A stretch of 31,750 nt of DNA. Source: Lachnospiraceae bacterium. GTDB lineage: Bacteria > Bacillota > Clostridia > Lachnospirales > Lachnospiraceae. Shown piece after piece: positions 7,983-16,140 of this stretch; the stretch's first letter is position 1, and each line of letters starts with the position of its first letter. The notes below the pieces were generated by a model that did no database searches, was not told the DNA's origin, and was given only the letters and a program-made list of their open reading frames with translations. The DNA lies in assembly GCA_009774215.1 (NCBI GenBank), contig VSNH01000023.1:1-31750 (forward strand). The letters are read 5' to 3'. The translations under genes and the position numbers were made by a program.

Positions 7983-8912
7983 GTGAAACCGGTCTATATG
8001 ATTAACGGCTTTTTGGAGAGCGGCAAGACGGAGTTTATCACCTACACGTTGGCGCAGCCTTATTTTCAGGTACGAGGGAAAACGCTGCTCATCCTCTGTG
8101 AAGAGGGTGAAAACGAGTATGACCCTGCGCTTTTGAAGCAGAGCCGCACGGTGCTGGAGCTGATTGACGGGGAGGAGGCGTTTACGCCGAATCACCTGAT
8201 TGAGCTGGAGAAGAAGCATAAGCCGGAGCGCATTATTATCGAGTATAACGGCATGTGGAATTACAAGGAGATGAAACTTCCGTGGCACTGGAAGATCGAG
8301 CAGCAGATCACCACGATCGACGCCTCCACTTTTCCCATGTATTTTACGAATATGAAGTCTCTGCTGGCGGAACAGATCAGGAAGTCTGAACTGATTATCT
8401 TTAACCGCTGCGACGGGGTGGAGGATCTCGGCAGCTATAAACGGAACGTGAAGGCGATCAATCCCAAGGCGGAGATTGTCTTTGAGGATTCCAATGGGGA
8501 GATCAACGAGATCATGGAGGAGGATCTGCCCTACGATCTGAAAGCGCCGGTGATAGAGCTTGATAACGAACGTTATGGAATTTGGTATCTGGATACGATG
8601 GATCACCCGGAGCGCTATGAGGGCAAGACGGTTTCTTTTGTGGGGATGGTGCTGAAGCCGAAGCAGTTCCCGAAGGATTATTTTGTACCGGGACGCATGG
8701 CGATGACCTGTTGTGCGGAGGATATGGCTTTTTTAGGGTATGCCTGTGAGTACGGGGAGGCAGCGGCGCTTGCAGAGCAGCAGTGGGTGAAAGTTACGGC
8801 GCGTGTGGAAAAATCATATTTTGAGCAGTATCAGGGAGAAGGACCGGTACTGCGCGCCTTAAGCGTGGAGCGGACGAAGGCGCCGAAAGAGGAAATCATC
8901 AGCTTTGTTTGA
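7983..8912 (+). CDS. CobW-like GTPase joined to a YcgQ/TIGR03943-like C-terminal domain
   Basis: A 309-residue protein. The N-terminal ~170 residues are CobW-like: Walker A GFLESGKT (9-16), an NKxD-like NRCD (141-144), and IIIEYNGMW where the family has its EPSG region. The CxCC metal motif is missing and the switch region reads CEEGENEYD. From about residue 195 the pattern changes to VSFVGMVLKPKQFP then FVPGRMAMTCCAEDMAFLG (Cys233-Cys234). This resembles the soluble C-terminal part of YcgQ/DUF1980 proteins, which in Bacillus belong with the zinc-linked YcgR/YcgQ pair. A role in metal delivery with the upstream gene is inferred. The start is GTG at 7983 after AAGGAAG. Confidence 0.7.
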   Translation: MKPVYMINGFLESGKTEFITYTLAQPYFQVRGKTLLILCEEGENEYDPALLKQSRTVLELIDGEEAFTPNHLIELEKKHKPERIIIEYNGMWNYKEMKLPWHWKIEQQITTIDASTFPMYFTNMKSLLAEQIRKSELIIFNRCDGVEDLGSYKRNVKAINPKAEIVFEDSNGEINEIMEEDLPYDLKAPVIELDNERYGIWYLDTMDHPERYEGKTVSFVGMVLKPKQFPKDYFVPGRMAMTCCAEDMAFLGYACEYGEAAALAEQQWVKVTARVEKSYFEQYQGEGPVLRALSVERTKAPKEEIISFV

Positions 8913-8931
8913 TGGATGAAAGGTTAAAGTG

Positions 8932-9864
8932 ATGTTTGGTTATACAGGACTTCAATGGTTGTTTCTGTTCTATTTTTACTGTTTTGGGGGCTGGTGCTTT
9001 GAATCGGTCTATGTGTCGCTTAAATCCCGCAAATGGGTAAACAGGGGCTTTATGAGAGGCCCCTTTTTGCCGTTGTATGGCACCGGTGCGATCATGATGC
9101 TGGTGGTGTCCATGCCCTTTGCGGATAATGTGCTGCTCACTTATTTTGCGGGTGTGGTCGGCGCGACGGCTCTCGAATATGTGACGGGAGTGGCTATGGA
9201 GGCGCTCTTTAAGATGCGATATTGGGACTATTCGGGGCGGTTTATGAACTACAAGGGCCATATTTGCCTGCGATCCTCGATTGCCTGGGGATTTTTTACT
9301 ATCCTGATGACAAGGGTCATACACATGCCCATTGAGCAGTTGATGTACGCCATGCCGGAAAAGCTGCTGCATCATCTGACTGTGCTGCTAACGGTTTATA
9401 TTGTGGCTGATTTTACGCTTTCTTTCAAGGCAGCCCTTGATCTGCGTGACCTTATGGTCAGACTTGTGGGTATGAAGGAGGAGCTTTTGCGTATGCAGAA
9501 GCGTCTGGATGTGCTGATTGCGTTTAACAATGATGAAAAGGAGCAGAAGCGTCTTGACAGGGAGGAGCGAAGGAGCACACGTCTGCGGGATTTGACTGCC
9601 GGTCTGGAGCAGGGCTTCGCTATGATAAAAGACGCGATTTTAAACAGACCCTCGGCCTATGGGGAGAACGTCCGAGAGGAGATTGCCGAGCTGCGCGGCA
9701 AATTCAGTTCCTATCGGGAGCGCGAGACGGGCTATGGCAGACTTCTGGATTTTTACAAGCGTGACATGATCCGAAACAATCCGACCATGCGAAGTGACGA
9801 ATACGAGAGCGAGTTTGAGGAGTTGAAAGAGATGGCGAACGATAAGGCGGACAGAGAGCGGTAA
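8932..9864 (+). CDS. PF06541-type putative ABC transporter permease (type IV) family membrane protein
   Basis: A 310-residue protein. The first ~170 residues hold about four or five membrane helices with the family pattern GGWCFESVYVSLKSRKWVNR, then GPFLPLYGTGA and YWDYSGRFMNYKGHICLRSS. This matches the clostridial 'putative ABC-transporter type IV' family, whose function is uncharacterised. The C-terminal ~130 residues are charged and probably coiled coil (MKEELLRMQKRLDVL and later). The ATG at 8932 is chosen over a GTG at 8929, both after AAAGG; the distinction is uncertain. It starts 19 nt after the second GTPase gene, so a shared transcript is likely, but a joint function is not shown. 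Confidence 0.75.
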   Translation: MFGYTGLQWLFLFYFYCFGGWCFESVYVSLKSRKWVNRGFMRGPFLPLYGTGAIMMLVVSMPFADNVLLTYFAGVVGATALEYVTGVAMEALFKMRYWDYSGRFMNYKGHICLRSSIAWGFFTILMTRVIHMPIEQLMYAMPEKLLHHLTVLLTVYIVADFTLSFKAALDLRDLMVRLVGMKEELLRMQKRLDVLIAFNNDEKEQKRLDREERRSTRLRDLTAGLEQGFAMIKDAILNRPSAYGENVREEIAELRGKFSSYRERETGYGRLLDFYKRDMIRNNPTMRSDEYESEFEELKEMANDKADRER

Positions 9865-9874
9865 TGTGTCTGCC

Positions 9875-10705
9875 TCAGTCGTCTCCAAGTGGAATGTAGC
9901 GGGGGTTCTTGCGTTTTCCGGCGCGGATGGAGTCGAGAAGTTCATTTTCCATCAGCTCAAAGTTACGTGCCTTGCGGCGAAACAGCGCAAGAAACTTATT
10001 GTAGAGCCAGAAGGAGTATACCAGCACGTTGTTCGCTTTTCCAAGCTTTGCTTTCGTGGTGTGCATATAGTGGCGGCCGCCGATCATGGTGGGTTTGCCG
10101 GATAGGATATAGTTGATTAAATCCGTCTCCGTTTTAATATCTTCCTGCAGAATCGTGTATCCGAAGCCGGCGCAGTCTTCCTTGTGGGAGTCGCTGCCGC
10201 CGAAGCAGGGCAGGTCATATTTTTTTGCAAGCGCCATGGCGCGCATGTTGGAATCCGCGTCTTCACAGGCGTTGTAGCCCTCTACAAAATCAAATTTGTG
10301 GTAGATATGCTTGTAGAGCTTACCCCGCAGCGTGTCGCAGATGCTCAAAAACTTTTCCCCGCAGGGGTGTGCAGGTCCGATGATTCCGCCGTAAAAATGT
10401 ACGATCTCTATGAGGAGGATGACGGGCAGACCGCGCAGCTCCAAAATCGGCAGGCTGACGCCGGTGGGCATGACAATGAGCATGTGTCCCGCATTGATCG
10501 TATCGTATTCAATTCCTTTCAGAACAACAAAATCGTCCGGTTTTTCCTTACATTTTTTATAATAGCGGTAGGCTTTGTAGGAGTTATGGTCAGTGATGAG
10601 CATTCCCTGATAGCCTTTCTGCTTCAAAATCGAAATGTTCTCCAATAATTCCAGCTTCCCGTCAGGGGAGCCTTCTTTTGTGTGACAGTGCATGTCCAGC
10701 TTCAT
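9875..10705 (-). CDS. PHP-domain metal-dependent phosphoesterase
   Basis: A 276-residue protein on the minus strand, converging on the PF06541 gene with a 10-bp gap. PHP-fold metal ligands are visible: DMHCHT (His6, His8), TDHNSY (Asp39-His40), a central HPCGEK segment, and GGSDSHKED near the C-terminal third. PHP proteins hydrolyse phosphoesters of small molecules such as nucleotides or histidinol phosphate; the substrate here is unknown. The ATG (complement of 10703-10705) follows an AGAGGA site. Its promoter lies in the divergent region shared with spoIIIAA. Confidence 0.8.
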   Translation of the reverse strand: MKLDMHCHTKEGSPDGKLELLENISILKQKGYQGMLITDHNSYKAYRYYKKCKEKPDDFVVLKGIEYDTINAGHMLIVMPTGVSLPILELRGLPVILLIEIVHFYGGIIGPAHPCGEKFLSICDTLRGKLYKHIYHKFDFVEGYNACEDADSNMRAMALAKKYDLPCFGGSDSHKEDCAGFGYTILQEDIKTETDLINYILSGKPTMIGGRHYMHTTKAKLGKANNVLVYSFWLYNKFLALFRRKARNFELMENELLDSIRAGKRKNPRYIPLGDD

Positions 10706-10806
10706 AGCAATTCCTCTTTTACCGTTTTTTCTTATCTATTCTACCCTTTTTTTGTAGGAAATGCTACTGGTTTTTTCAGGATAGACAACTTGTGCCTTTT
10801 TTGGAA

Positions 10807-10834
10807 GCATAACTTGGACAATGTCTCATATATT
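10807..10834 (+). promoter_or_regulatory. Candidate sigma-E promoter for the spoIIIA operon
   Basis: GCATAAC (10807-10813) and CATATATT (10827-10834) are separated by 13 bp. They resemble the sigma-E -35 (about GCATATT) and -10 (about CATACAAT) at the right spacing. spoIIIA is a mother-cell, sigma-E operon in Bacillus. The predicted start near 10841 leaves about 50 nt of leader. Call based on pattern matching only. Confidence 0.5.
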
Positions 10835-10848
10835 GTAATGGGACAACG

Positions 10849-10884
10849 CACCATGCCCTTGCCGCATGGTGACGACGGCAAGGG
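10849..10884 (+). promoter_or_regulatory. Overlapping inverted repeats covering the spoIIIAA ribosome binding site
   Basis: CACCATG (10849-10855) can pair with CATGGTG (10865-10871). CCCTTGCCG (10856-10864) can pair with CGGCAAGGG (10876-10884). The two stems interleave, as in an H-type pseudoknot or two competing hairpins. The second stem includes most of the AGGGGG Shine-Dalgarno (10881-10886) of spoIIIAA. A translation-control role is inferred. Confidence 0.6.
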
Positions 10885-10893
10885 GGAATGGGA

Positions 10894-11844
10894 ATGCGCG
10901 AAGAGGAGATTCTTTCCCTGTTTCCGGAGAAAAGCCGGGACAGATGGCGGGAAGTGGCGGGGCAGGCCAAGCGGCTTCAGGAGATCAGGCTCCGCGCGGA
11001 CATGCCGTTGACTATTATAGTTGATAGCAGGGAGCTTTTTGTGGACGAGCGGGGGGCGCTTGTGGACAGGCCGGAAGAGGCGGCCAGGCCTACTTCGGAG
11101 GAGCTGGAGAATGTGCTTGAGCATCTGTGCAGATATTCCGTATACGCGTTCGCAGAGGAAATCAGGCAGGGCTTTTTGACCGTGCAGGGAGGACACCGGG
11201 TAGGACTGGCCGGTCAGGTAATTCTGGACGGGGACGGCCGGATTAGAAATATGAAATACATACGTTATTTAAACATCCGCATTGCCCATCAGGTACGGGG
11301 CGCCGCGGACGCACTGATGCCCTATTTGTTTGAGGAGGGGCGGGTGATGAGCACGCTTCTGATTTCCCCGCCGGGCTGCGGAAAGACAACGATGCTCAGG
11401 GATCTCATCAGGCAGGTGTCAAATGGAACGAAATACGGGCCGGGGGTCAATGTGAGTGTGGTGGACGAACGCTCAGAAATTGCGGGAAGCTATCTTGGCG
11501 TATCACAGAACGATGTGGGAATCCGCACAGATGTGCTGGACGGCTGTCCGAAGGTGGAGGGTATGATGCGGCTGATCCGTTCCATGGCGCCGCGGGTGCT
11601 GGCGGTGGACGAGGTGGGGAGCCTGGCGGACGCACAGGCCCTGCAGATGGCCGGCGGATGCGGCTGTAAGCTGCTGGCCACCATTCATGGCGGCTCTATG
11701 GAGGAAGTGAAACAAAAAGATTACATGTGTTACATAATGAAGCAGAGGATGTTTGAACGGTATGTGATGCTGGATCGGAGGCAGGGCGCGAGCCGGATCG
11801 TGGAGATTTATGACGGGGAAGGAAAGCCATGTACAAGGCAGTAG
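10894..11844 (+). CDS. spoIIIAA: Stage III sporulation protein AA, secretion-type ATPase
   Basis: A 316-residue ATPase of the mother-cell-forespore feeding-tube (SpoIIIA-SpoIIQ) channel, related to type II/IV secretion ATPases. Walker A is PPGCGKTT (159-166) and Walker B includes VDE (Asp239-Glu240). The N-terminal region carries the RLRADMPL segment and a VQGGHRVGLAG segment typical of SpoIIIAA. Of two ATGs, 10894 is preferred: AGGGGG (10881-10886) sits 7 nt upstream of it but only 1 nt upstream of 10888. It is the first gene of the spoIIIA operon and overlaps spoIIIAB by 16 nt. Confidence 0.95.
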   Translation: MREEEILSLFPEKSRDRWREVAGQAKRLQEIRLRADMPLTIIVDSRELFVDERGALVDRPEEAARPTSEELENVLEHLCRYSVYAFAEEIRQGFLTVQGGHRVGLAGQVILDGDGRIRNMKYIRYLNIRIAHQVRGAADALMPYLFEEGRVMSTLLISPPGCGKTTMLRDLIRQVSNGTKYGPGVNVSVVDERSEIAGSYLGVSQNDVGIRTDVLDGCPKVEGMMRLIRSMAPRVLAVDEVGSLADAQALQMAGGCGCKLLATIHGGSMEEVKQKDYMCYIMKQRMFERYVMLDRRQGASRIVEIYDGEGKPCTRQ

Positions 11845-12347
11845 GGTTTTTATGTATTGTGATTGGATGTGCCGGATGGGGGCACAGCCTGGCGGCGCGG
11901 GAGAAGGAAAGGGTGAGACATCTGAGGGCGCTCTCCTGTATCCTTTTCCGGATGCAGAGTGATATATCCTACGGAAAACATACGATGCCGGAAATCTGTC
12001 TGCTGCTGGCAGAATTAAATATCAAATGTTATTCAGATTGCTTCAGACGAATTTATGAGCGGACGGTAGGAGCGAACGGCATGGATTTCCCGAAGGTCTG
12101 GGAGGAGGAGCTGCAAAAGTGCATGGAGCCGTATCCCCTGCGCGAAGATGAGAAGCGGACGGTGACGGAGCTTGCGAAAAGCCTGTATTTTCGGAATGAG
12201 GGCGGACAGGCCGGGCGTATCGGACAGGCGGGGAGCTTTTTGGAAGACAGATGTCGGAAGGCGGAGGAGACCTGCGAAAATAAATCCAAAATGATACACA
12301 GCGTCAGCATACTGACGGGGCTGCTTTTGGCAATTTTGCTGCTGTGA
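11829..12347 (+). CDS. spoIIIAB: Stage III sporulation protein AB
   Basis: A 172-residue membrane protein with hydrophobic ends: a helix at about residues 4-18 and a C-terminal helix (SILTGLLLAILLL). The helical middle (LRALSCILFRMQSDISYGK) is typical of SpoIIIAB, a homologue of secretion GspF-like proteins. The ATG overlaps the 3' end of spoIIIAA. It contributes to the SpoIIIA channel complex in the outer forespore membrane. Confidence 0.92.
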   Translation: MYKAVGFLCIVIGCAGWGHSLAAREKERVRHLRALSCILFRMQSDISYGKHTMPEICLLLAELNIKCYSDCFRRIYERTVGANGMDFPKVWEEELQKCMEPYPLREDEKRTVTELAKSLYFRNEGGQAGRIGQAGSFLEDRCRKAEETCENKSKMIHSVSILTGLLLAILLL

Positions 12348-12363
12348 GGGACGGGGAGGACGG

Positions 12364-12558
12364 ATGAGCGTTAGTTTGATTTTTAAGATAGCGGCGGTCG
12401 GTATCTTAGTCACAATATTAAATCAGGTTTTAAAACATAGCGGCAGAGAGGATCATGCCTTTCTAATCAGCCTTGCGGGGTTAATTCTTGTTTTAACATG
12501 GATTATTCCTTATATATATGATCTGTTTGTGATGATGCAGACACTGTTCGAGCTGTGA
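12364..12558 (+). CDS. spoIIIAC: Stage III sporulation protein AC
   Basis: A 64-residue protein of two membrane helices separated by a short charged loop (KHSGREDHAF). This size and pattern are characteristic of SpoIIIAC. The ATG at 12364 follows GGGGAGGA. A 78-nt spacer with no evident structure separates it from spoIIIAD. Confidence 0.93.
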   Translation: MSVSLIFKIAAVGILVTILNQVLKHSGREDHAFLISLAGLILVLTWIIPYIYDLFVMMQTLFEL

Positions 12559-12636
12559 TCGGATGGAATCCTACGATGCCATCGCGGGCGCGGCCTCGCA
12601 GGCTCGGCAGATAAGAAGCGGGGAGGGAAAGACGAT

Positions 12637-13023
12637 ATGGATATGGTGAAAGCCGGAATTGTCGGTGTGATCGGCGTACTGCTTGCGGTGTCGTTAAAGA
12701 GCCACAAGGCGGAATATGGCATGTATGTGGCGCTTGCAGTCTGTTTTGTAATACTGGAATATATCATGCGCTATTTTATGCAGATATTGTCAGGTATGGA
12801 GCTGCTGCGGGGCTATCTGCGGGATAATTACAGTTATCTGGCGCTGCTTTTAAAGGCGGTGGGCGCGACTTACGCCTGCGAGTTCTGTGCGGGAATTTGT
12901 AATGATGCGGGATACGCCGGTGTGGCGGGACAGGTGGAGATGCTTGGCAAGCTTTATATTCTTTCCATGGGAATGCCGGTGCTTTTTTCCCTGATGGAGA
13001 GCATACAGTCGATAGCAATGTAA
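12637..13023 (+). CDS. spoIIIAD: Stage III sporulation protein AD
   Basis: A 128-residue membrane protein with about four helices, beginning MDMVKAGIVGVIGVLLAVSL and including the family segment KAVGATYACEFCAGICNDAG. Length and hydrophobic pattern fit SpoIIIAD. AC and AD are thought to form membrane parts of the channel. Its stop codon TAA (13021-13023) is overlapped by repeat R5. Confidence 0.93.
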   Translation: MDMVKAGIVGVIGVLLAVSLKSHKAEYGMYVALAVCFVILEYIMRYFMQILSGMELLRGYLRDNYSYLALLLKAVGATYACEFCAGICNDAGYAGVAGQVEMLGKLYILSMGMPVLFSLMESIQSIAM

Positions 13024-13111
13024 GAAGTACTTCTAAAACTCGGCAGCAGTGGCTGCCTCGTTAAGAAGTACTATGTTTCCCGTAAGAGAATGCTTGAAAA
13101 GCTGCATTCTT
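13023..13111 (+). repeat. Structured intergenic repeat R5 (type II core) inside the spoIIIA operon
   Basis: Middle stem: AGTACTTCT (13026-13034)/AGAAGTACT (13064-13072), followed by bulge ATG (13073-13075). The outermost arm is present only on the right (TTTCCCGT); the left partner is the spoIIIAD coding end. The core is GGCAGC/GCTGCC. The second hairpin (13085-13110) reads AGAATGC/GCATTCT with a changed loop. It is the most degenerate copy and the only one within a sporulation operon. Confidence 0.8.
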
Positions 13112-13142
13112 TGTGCGGAATTGATAAAGAGGAGGTTGGAGG

Positions 13143-14213
13143 ATGGGGGCACAGGATAGTGCACTTGTGTGGGAACAGATGGGAATGGACGCGGTTGCCA
13201 GAGATTTTGAGAGACTGTTTCCATCCTATTCTTTTGACGGGAAAGCGGTGCTGGCTGATATTTTGGGAGGCCGGCTGGGGGAGGCGCTGAAAAAGCTGGC
13301 GGGCGGTGTATTTGACGCCGTTTTGTTCCAGAGAGATGAATTTCGGACGTTATTTTTTACAATTTTGGTTCTGGGAGTGGCAGCAGCTCTCTTTTCTAAC
13401 TTTGCGGATCTGTTCCGTGACCATCAGGTATCGGATATCGCCTTTTATTTTGTATATCTGCTGCTGATTGCGGTGCTGTTAAAATTCTTCGCACAGACTA
13501 TGGGGGCGGTGAAGGAAATTTTAAATGGCGTGGTGACGTTTGTCAGGCTTTATATTCCCACTTATATTCTGGCTGTCGGGAGCGCCTCGGGCGTTTTTTC
13601 GGCATCGGTGTACTATCAGCTTCTTCTGGTGGCGGTTTATCTGATTGAGTGGGGATACCTTACAGTGCTGGTGCCGTTTGTTTATGCTTACGTTCTTTTG
13701 ACGGTGATCAACGGCGTCTGGATGGAGGAAAAGCTGACGCTGCTTTTGGAGCTTTTGGAGAAGGTGATCAAAGGCAGCCTGAAAGCGTCCGTCTGGATGA
13801 TTACGGGGTTTAGTCTTCTGCAGTCAATGGTATCGCCTGTTATTGATTCACTGCAGTCAACGGCTGTTAAGAAGGCGTTGACCGCAATGCCGGGAATCGG
13901 CGGGTTGACAGAGGGGATGTTTGAGATGGTGCTGGGTTCTGCGGTGCTGGTGAAAAACAGTCTGGGGATTTTTATGACTTTTATACTGATTGCGCTCTGT
14001 GCGGCGCCTATTTCTAAAATTGCCATGACGGCCTGTGTGATTAAGCTGAGCGCGGCTCTGATCGGTATCATAAGCGACAAGCGGCTGACAAACTGCGCAA
14101 GCCGGGTGGGGGAGGGCAATCTGATGCTTCTGCGGATTGCGCTGACTTCTGTGGGGATGTTTTTGATTCAGGCGGCTATTATCAGTTATTCCACAGGACA
14201 AGCCGTGCGCTGA
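13143..14213 (+). CDS. spoIIIAE: Stage III sporulation protein AE, apparently without signal segment
   Basis: A 356-residue polytopic membrane protein of the SpoIIIA channel. The first hydrophobic helix begins only at about residue 68 (FRTLFFTILVLGVAAALF). Family segments follow: the YIPTYILAVGSASG region, an MPGIGGLTEGMFE segment (about residues 250-262), and a C-terminal multi-helix part. Bacillus SpoIIIAE is about 40 residues longer and begins with a signal-like helix; none is encoded here before residue 68, and an in-frame stop lies at 13125-13127. The ATG at 13143 follows GGAGG. Repeat R5 lies just upstream. Confidence 0.9.
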   Translation: MGAQDSALVWEQMGMDAVARDFERLFPSYSFDGKAVLADILGGRLGEALKKLAGGVFDAVLFQRDEFRTLFFTILVLGVAAALFSNFADLFRDHQVSDIAFYFVYLLLIAVLLKFFAQTMGAVKEILNGVVTFVRLYIPTYILAVGSASGVFSASVYYQLLLVAVYLIEWGYLTVLVPFVYAYVLLTVINGVWMEEKLTLLLELLEKVIKGSLKASVWMITGFSLLQSMVSPVIDSLQSTAVKKALTAMPGIGGLTEGMFEMVLGSAVLVKNSLGIFMTFILIALCAAPISKIAMTACVIKLSAALIGIISDKRLTNCASRVGEGNLMLLRIALTSVGMFLIQAAIISYSTGQAVR

Positions 14214-14227
14214 ACGGAGGTGGGGAA

Positions 14228-14812
14228 ATGCTTGACACGATCAGGGAGATCGGTATTTTTATGATTGCGGCGCAGGCAGTCGTGCATTTCGCGCCCGGAA
14301 GACAGTATGAAAAGTATATCAAGTCCGTGTCGGGTATTATAATACTGCTTCTTTTTTTGCAGCCTGTTTTGCGTTTTTCGGGAATCGTGTGGGAGGAGCC
14401 GCAGGCGCTTTTGGAGAAATGGGGAGAGCTGACGGACATGCCGGATTTTTTGGAAAAGCCGCAGGGAGACGGCGTGACAGAGGAAGTGGTTAAGCGGATG
14501 GAGGCGGAAATAAAGGAACGACTGAACCGGGAACTGGAGGCGGATACGTACTATGTAAGCCGCGTTTCCATCCGATTTACAGAGGAACAGGGTGAGGAGA
14601 CAGGAACCCTTTTGCCGGAGCTTATTGTTTGGATGAAGGAGAGAGCGGGGGAGGAAGAAGGAGACGGGCAGATCGGGATTGAAGAAATTGTGATCGGACA
14701 GTCGGCGGAATCTGCGGCGGATGAGACCTTTTCCTCTTATCGCGCGCGGTTTGCCGTGCTTTTAGGGATGGAGGAAGAGCGTGTGGAGGTGAGACAGGAT
14801 GGGAGAGGCTAA
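14228..14812 (+). CDS. spoIIIAF: Stage III sporulation protein AF
   Basis: A 194-residue protein with two N-terminal membrane helices (about residues 8-24 and 33-52) and a soluble C-terminal domain ending in GMEEERVEVRQDGRG. This is the SpoIIIAF arrangement, with a ring-building-like C-terminal domain. The ATG at 14228 follows GGAGGTGGGG. It overlaps spoIIIAG by 14 nt. Confidence 0.9.
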   Translation: MLDTIREIGIFMIAAQAVVHFAPGRQYEKYIKSVSGIIILLLFLQPVLRFSGIVWEEPQALLEKWGELTDMPDFLEKPQGDGVTEEVVKRMEAEIKERLNRELEADTYYVSRVSIRFTEEQGEETGTLLPELIVWMKERAGEEEGDGQIGIEEIVIGQSAESAADETFSSYRARFAVLLGMEEERVEVRQDGRG

Positions 14813-15413
14813 GAAGCTTTTTGAGCGGATAAGCGGTGGGAAGAAGCTTAGGAAGGATCAATGTCTGATTCTGATACTGGCAGGTATTTTGCTTTGCGTC
14901 ATCTCTCTGCCGGTGGAAAAAGAAAAAACAAAGTCCGGTTTATTGGACACGAATGGCACTATAATAAAAAACGTACATACGTTTGATGCAGAAGAAGAGA
15001 ATAAGGATTATGTGACGTGCTGGGAAGAAAAACTGGAAGAAAGCCTGCGGTGCGTGGAAGGAGCGGGAAAGGTCAGGGTATTGCTTTATGTGGGAGAATC
15101 GGAGGAAATGATTCTGACCAGAGATGGCGCGGAGGAGGTAACGGATACGACGGAGACGGACGCGTCGGGGGGAAGCAGGCATATAGCGGAGAGCAGAACG
15201 GATAAGAAAGTTGTCTGCACGGTAGATGAGCGGGGACAGAACGTGCCGCTCGTGGTCAAGACGACAGCCCCCGCCGTGGAGGGTGTCGTGGTGATTGCAC
15301 AGGGCGCGGATCGGGCGCAGGTAAGAAGCGACATAATCGAAGCGATTCAGGTATTATTTGATGTAGACATGAATAGAATAGCAATAATTAAAATGAAAAC
15401 AAATAATCAGTGA
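14799..15413 (+). CDS. spoIIIAG: Stage III sporulation protein AG
   Basis: A 204-residue protein with one N-terminal membrane helix (about residues 22-39) and an extracytoplasmic domain. The family segment VRVLLYVGESEEMILTRDG and the late VVKTTAPAVEGVVVIAQGA mark the ring-building domain of SpoIIIAG, which forms the large ring of the forespore channel. It starts inside spoIIIAF. Confidence 0.92.
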   Translation: MGEAKKLFERISGGKKLRKDQCLILILAGILLCVISLPVEKEKTKSGLLDTNGTIIKNVHTFDAEEENKDYVTCWEEKLEESLRCVEGAGKVRVLLYVGESEEMILTRDGAEEVTDTTETDASGGSRHIAESRTDKKVVCTVDERGQNVPLVVKTTAPAVEGVVVIAQGADRAQVRSDIIEAIQVLFDVDMNRIAIIKMKTNNQ

Positions 15414-15426
15414 AGGGGAGAAGAAA

Positions 15427-16140
15427 TTGAAGAATATGATTAAGAAGAACCAGATGATGATTACGGCGCTTGCCATTATGATCGCGGTGGCAGGGTACTT
15501 GAATTTTGCAGGTACTAAGGTGACGGACGAGGATCTGATGAGCGTGAGCGGAGAAATGGGGGCGACCGGACTTACACAGGAGGATGCGGATGCGGAATAC
15601 GCGGCGCTTTTGGATTTGTCGGATGAGGATATGGAGCAGGCTTCCGGCGATATCGAGAGTCTTGACAGTGACGTGACCATGGCGGAGAGCGGCAGCGTGG
15701 ACGAGGAGCTGGCGCAGGCGCTTGCGGAGGAACAGATGGATGAGGTGCCCGGCGAGGCGGTCTTTACGTCGGCGGAGACAGCGACGGCTCTTTCCGGTGC
15801 GAAGCTGGAGAAAGAACAGACGAGAATGCAGAATAAGGAGACGCTGTTAGAGATCATCAATAACGCCAATATCAGTGAAACCCAGAAGCAGGAAGCCGTG
15901 AGCAGCATGATTTCCATGACGGACATTGCGGAGAAGGAGACAGCGGCTGAGATTCTGCTGGAGGCAAAGGGGTTTGACGACGCCATTGTCAGCATAGACG
16001 GAGACAGCGTGGACGTGGTGGTAAATACGGCGGAGCTCTCAGAGGCGCAGCGCGCACAGATCGAGGACATCGTTATTCGCAAGACCGGCGTGAGCGCGGA
16101 CGCAGTTGTGATCAGCACGGTAAATTCTGATGAGAAGTAG
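15427..16140 (+). CDS. spoIIIAH: Stage III sporulation protein AH
   Basis: A 237-residue protein with an N-terminal helix (about residues 10-26), an acidic linker (TQEDADAEYAALLDLSDEDM and on), and a C-terminal YscJ/FliF-like domain from about residue 130. SpoIIIAH meets SpoIIQ between the two membranes. A TTG start at 15427 is chosen because AAGGGGAG (15413-15420) sits 6 nt upstream; an ATG at 15436 is the alternative. It is the last gene of the operon. The linker is acidic, more so than in Bacillus as far as can be judged by eye. Confidence 0.9.
   Translation: MKNMIKKNQMMITALAIMIAVAGYLNFAGTKVTDEDLMSVSGEMGATGLTQEDADAEYAALLDLSDEDMEQASGDIESLDSDVTMAESGSVDEELAQALAEEQMDEVPGEAVFTSAETATALSGAKLEKEQTRMQNKETLLEIINNANISETQKQEAVSSMISMTDIAEKETAAEILLEAKGFDDAIVSIDGDSVDVVVNTAELSEAQRAQIEDIVIRKTGVSADAVVISTVNSDEK

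Noticed and set aside
7236..8606. A 456-codon minus-strand open frame across the two GTPase genes
   Set aside because: It is a shadow of the plus-strand genes. Its protein is low-complexity, reflecting the His-rich repeats read in antisense, and no ribosome binding site fits.
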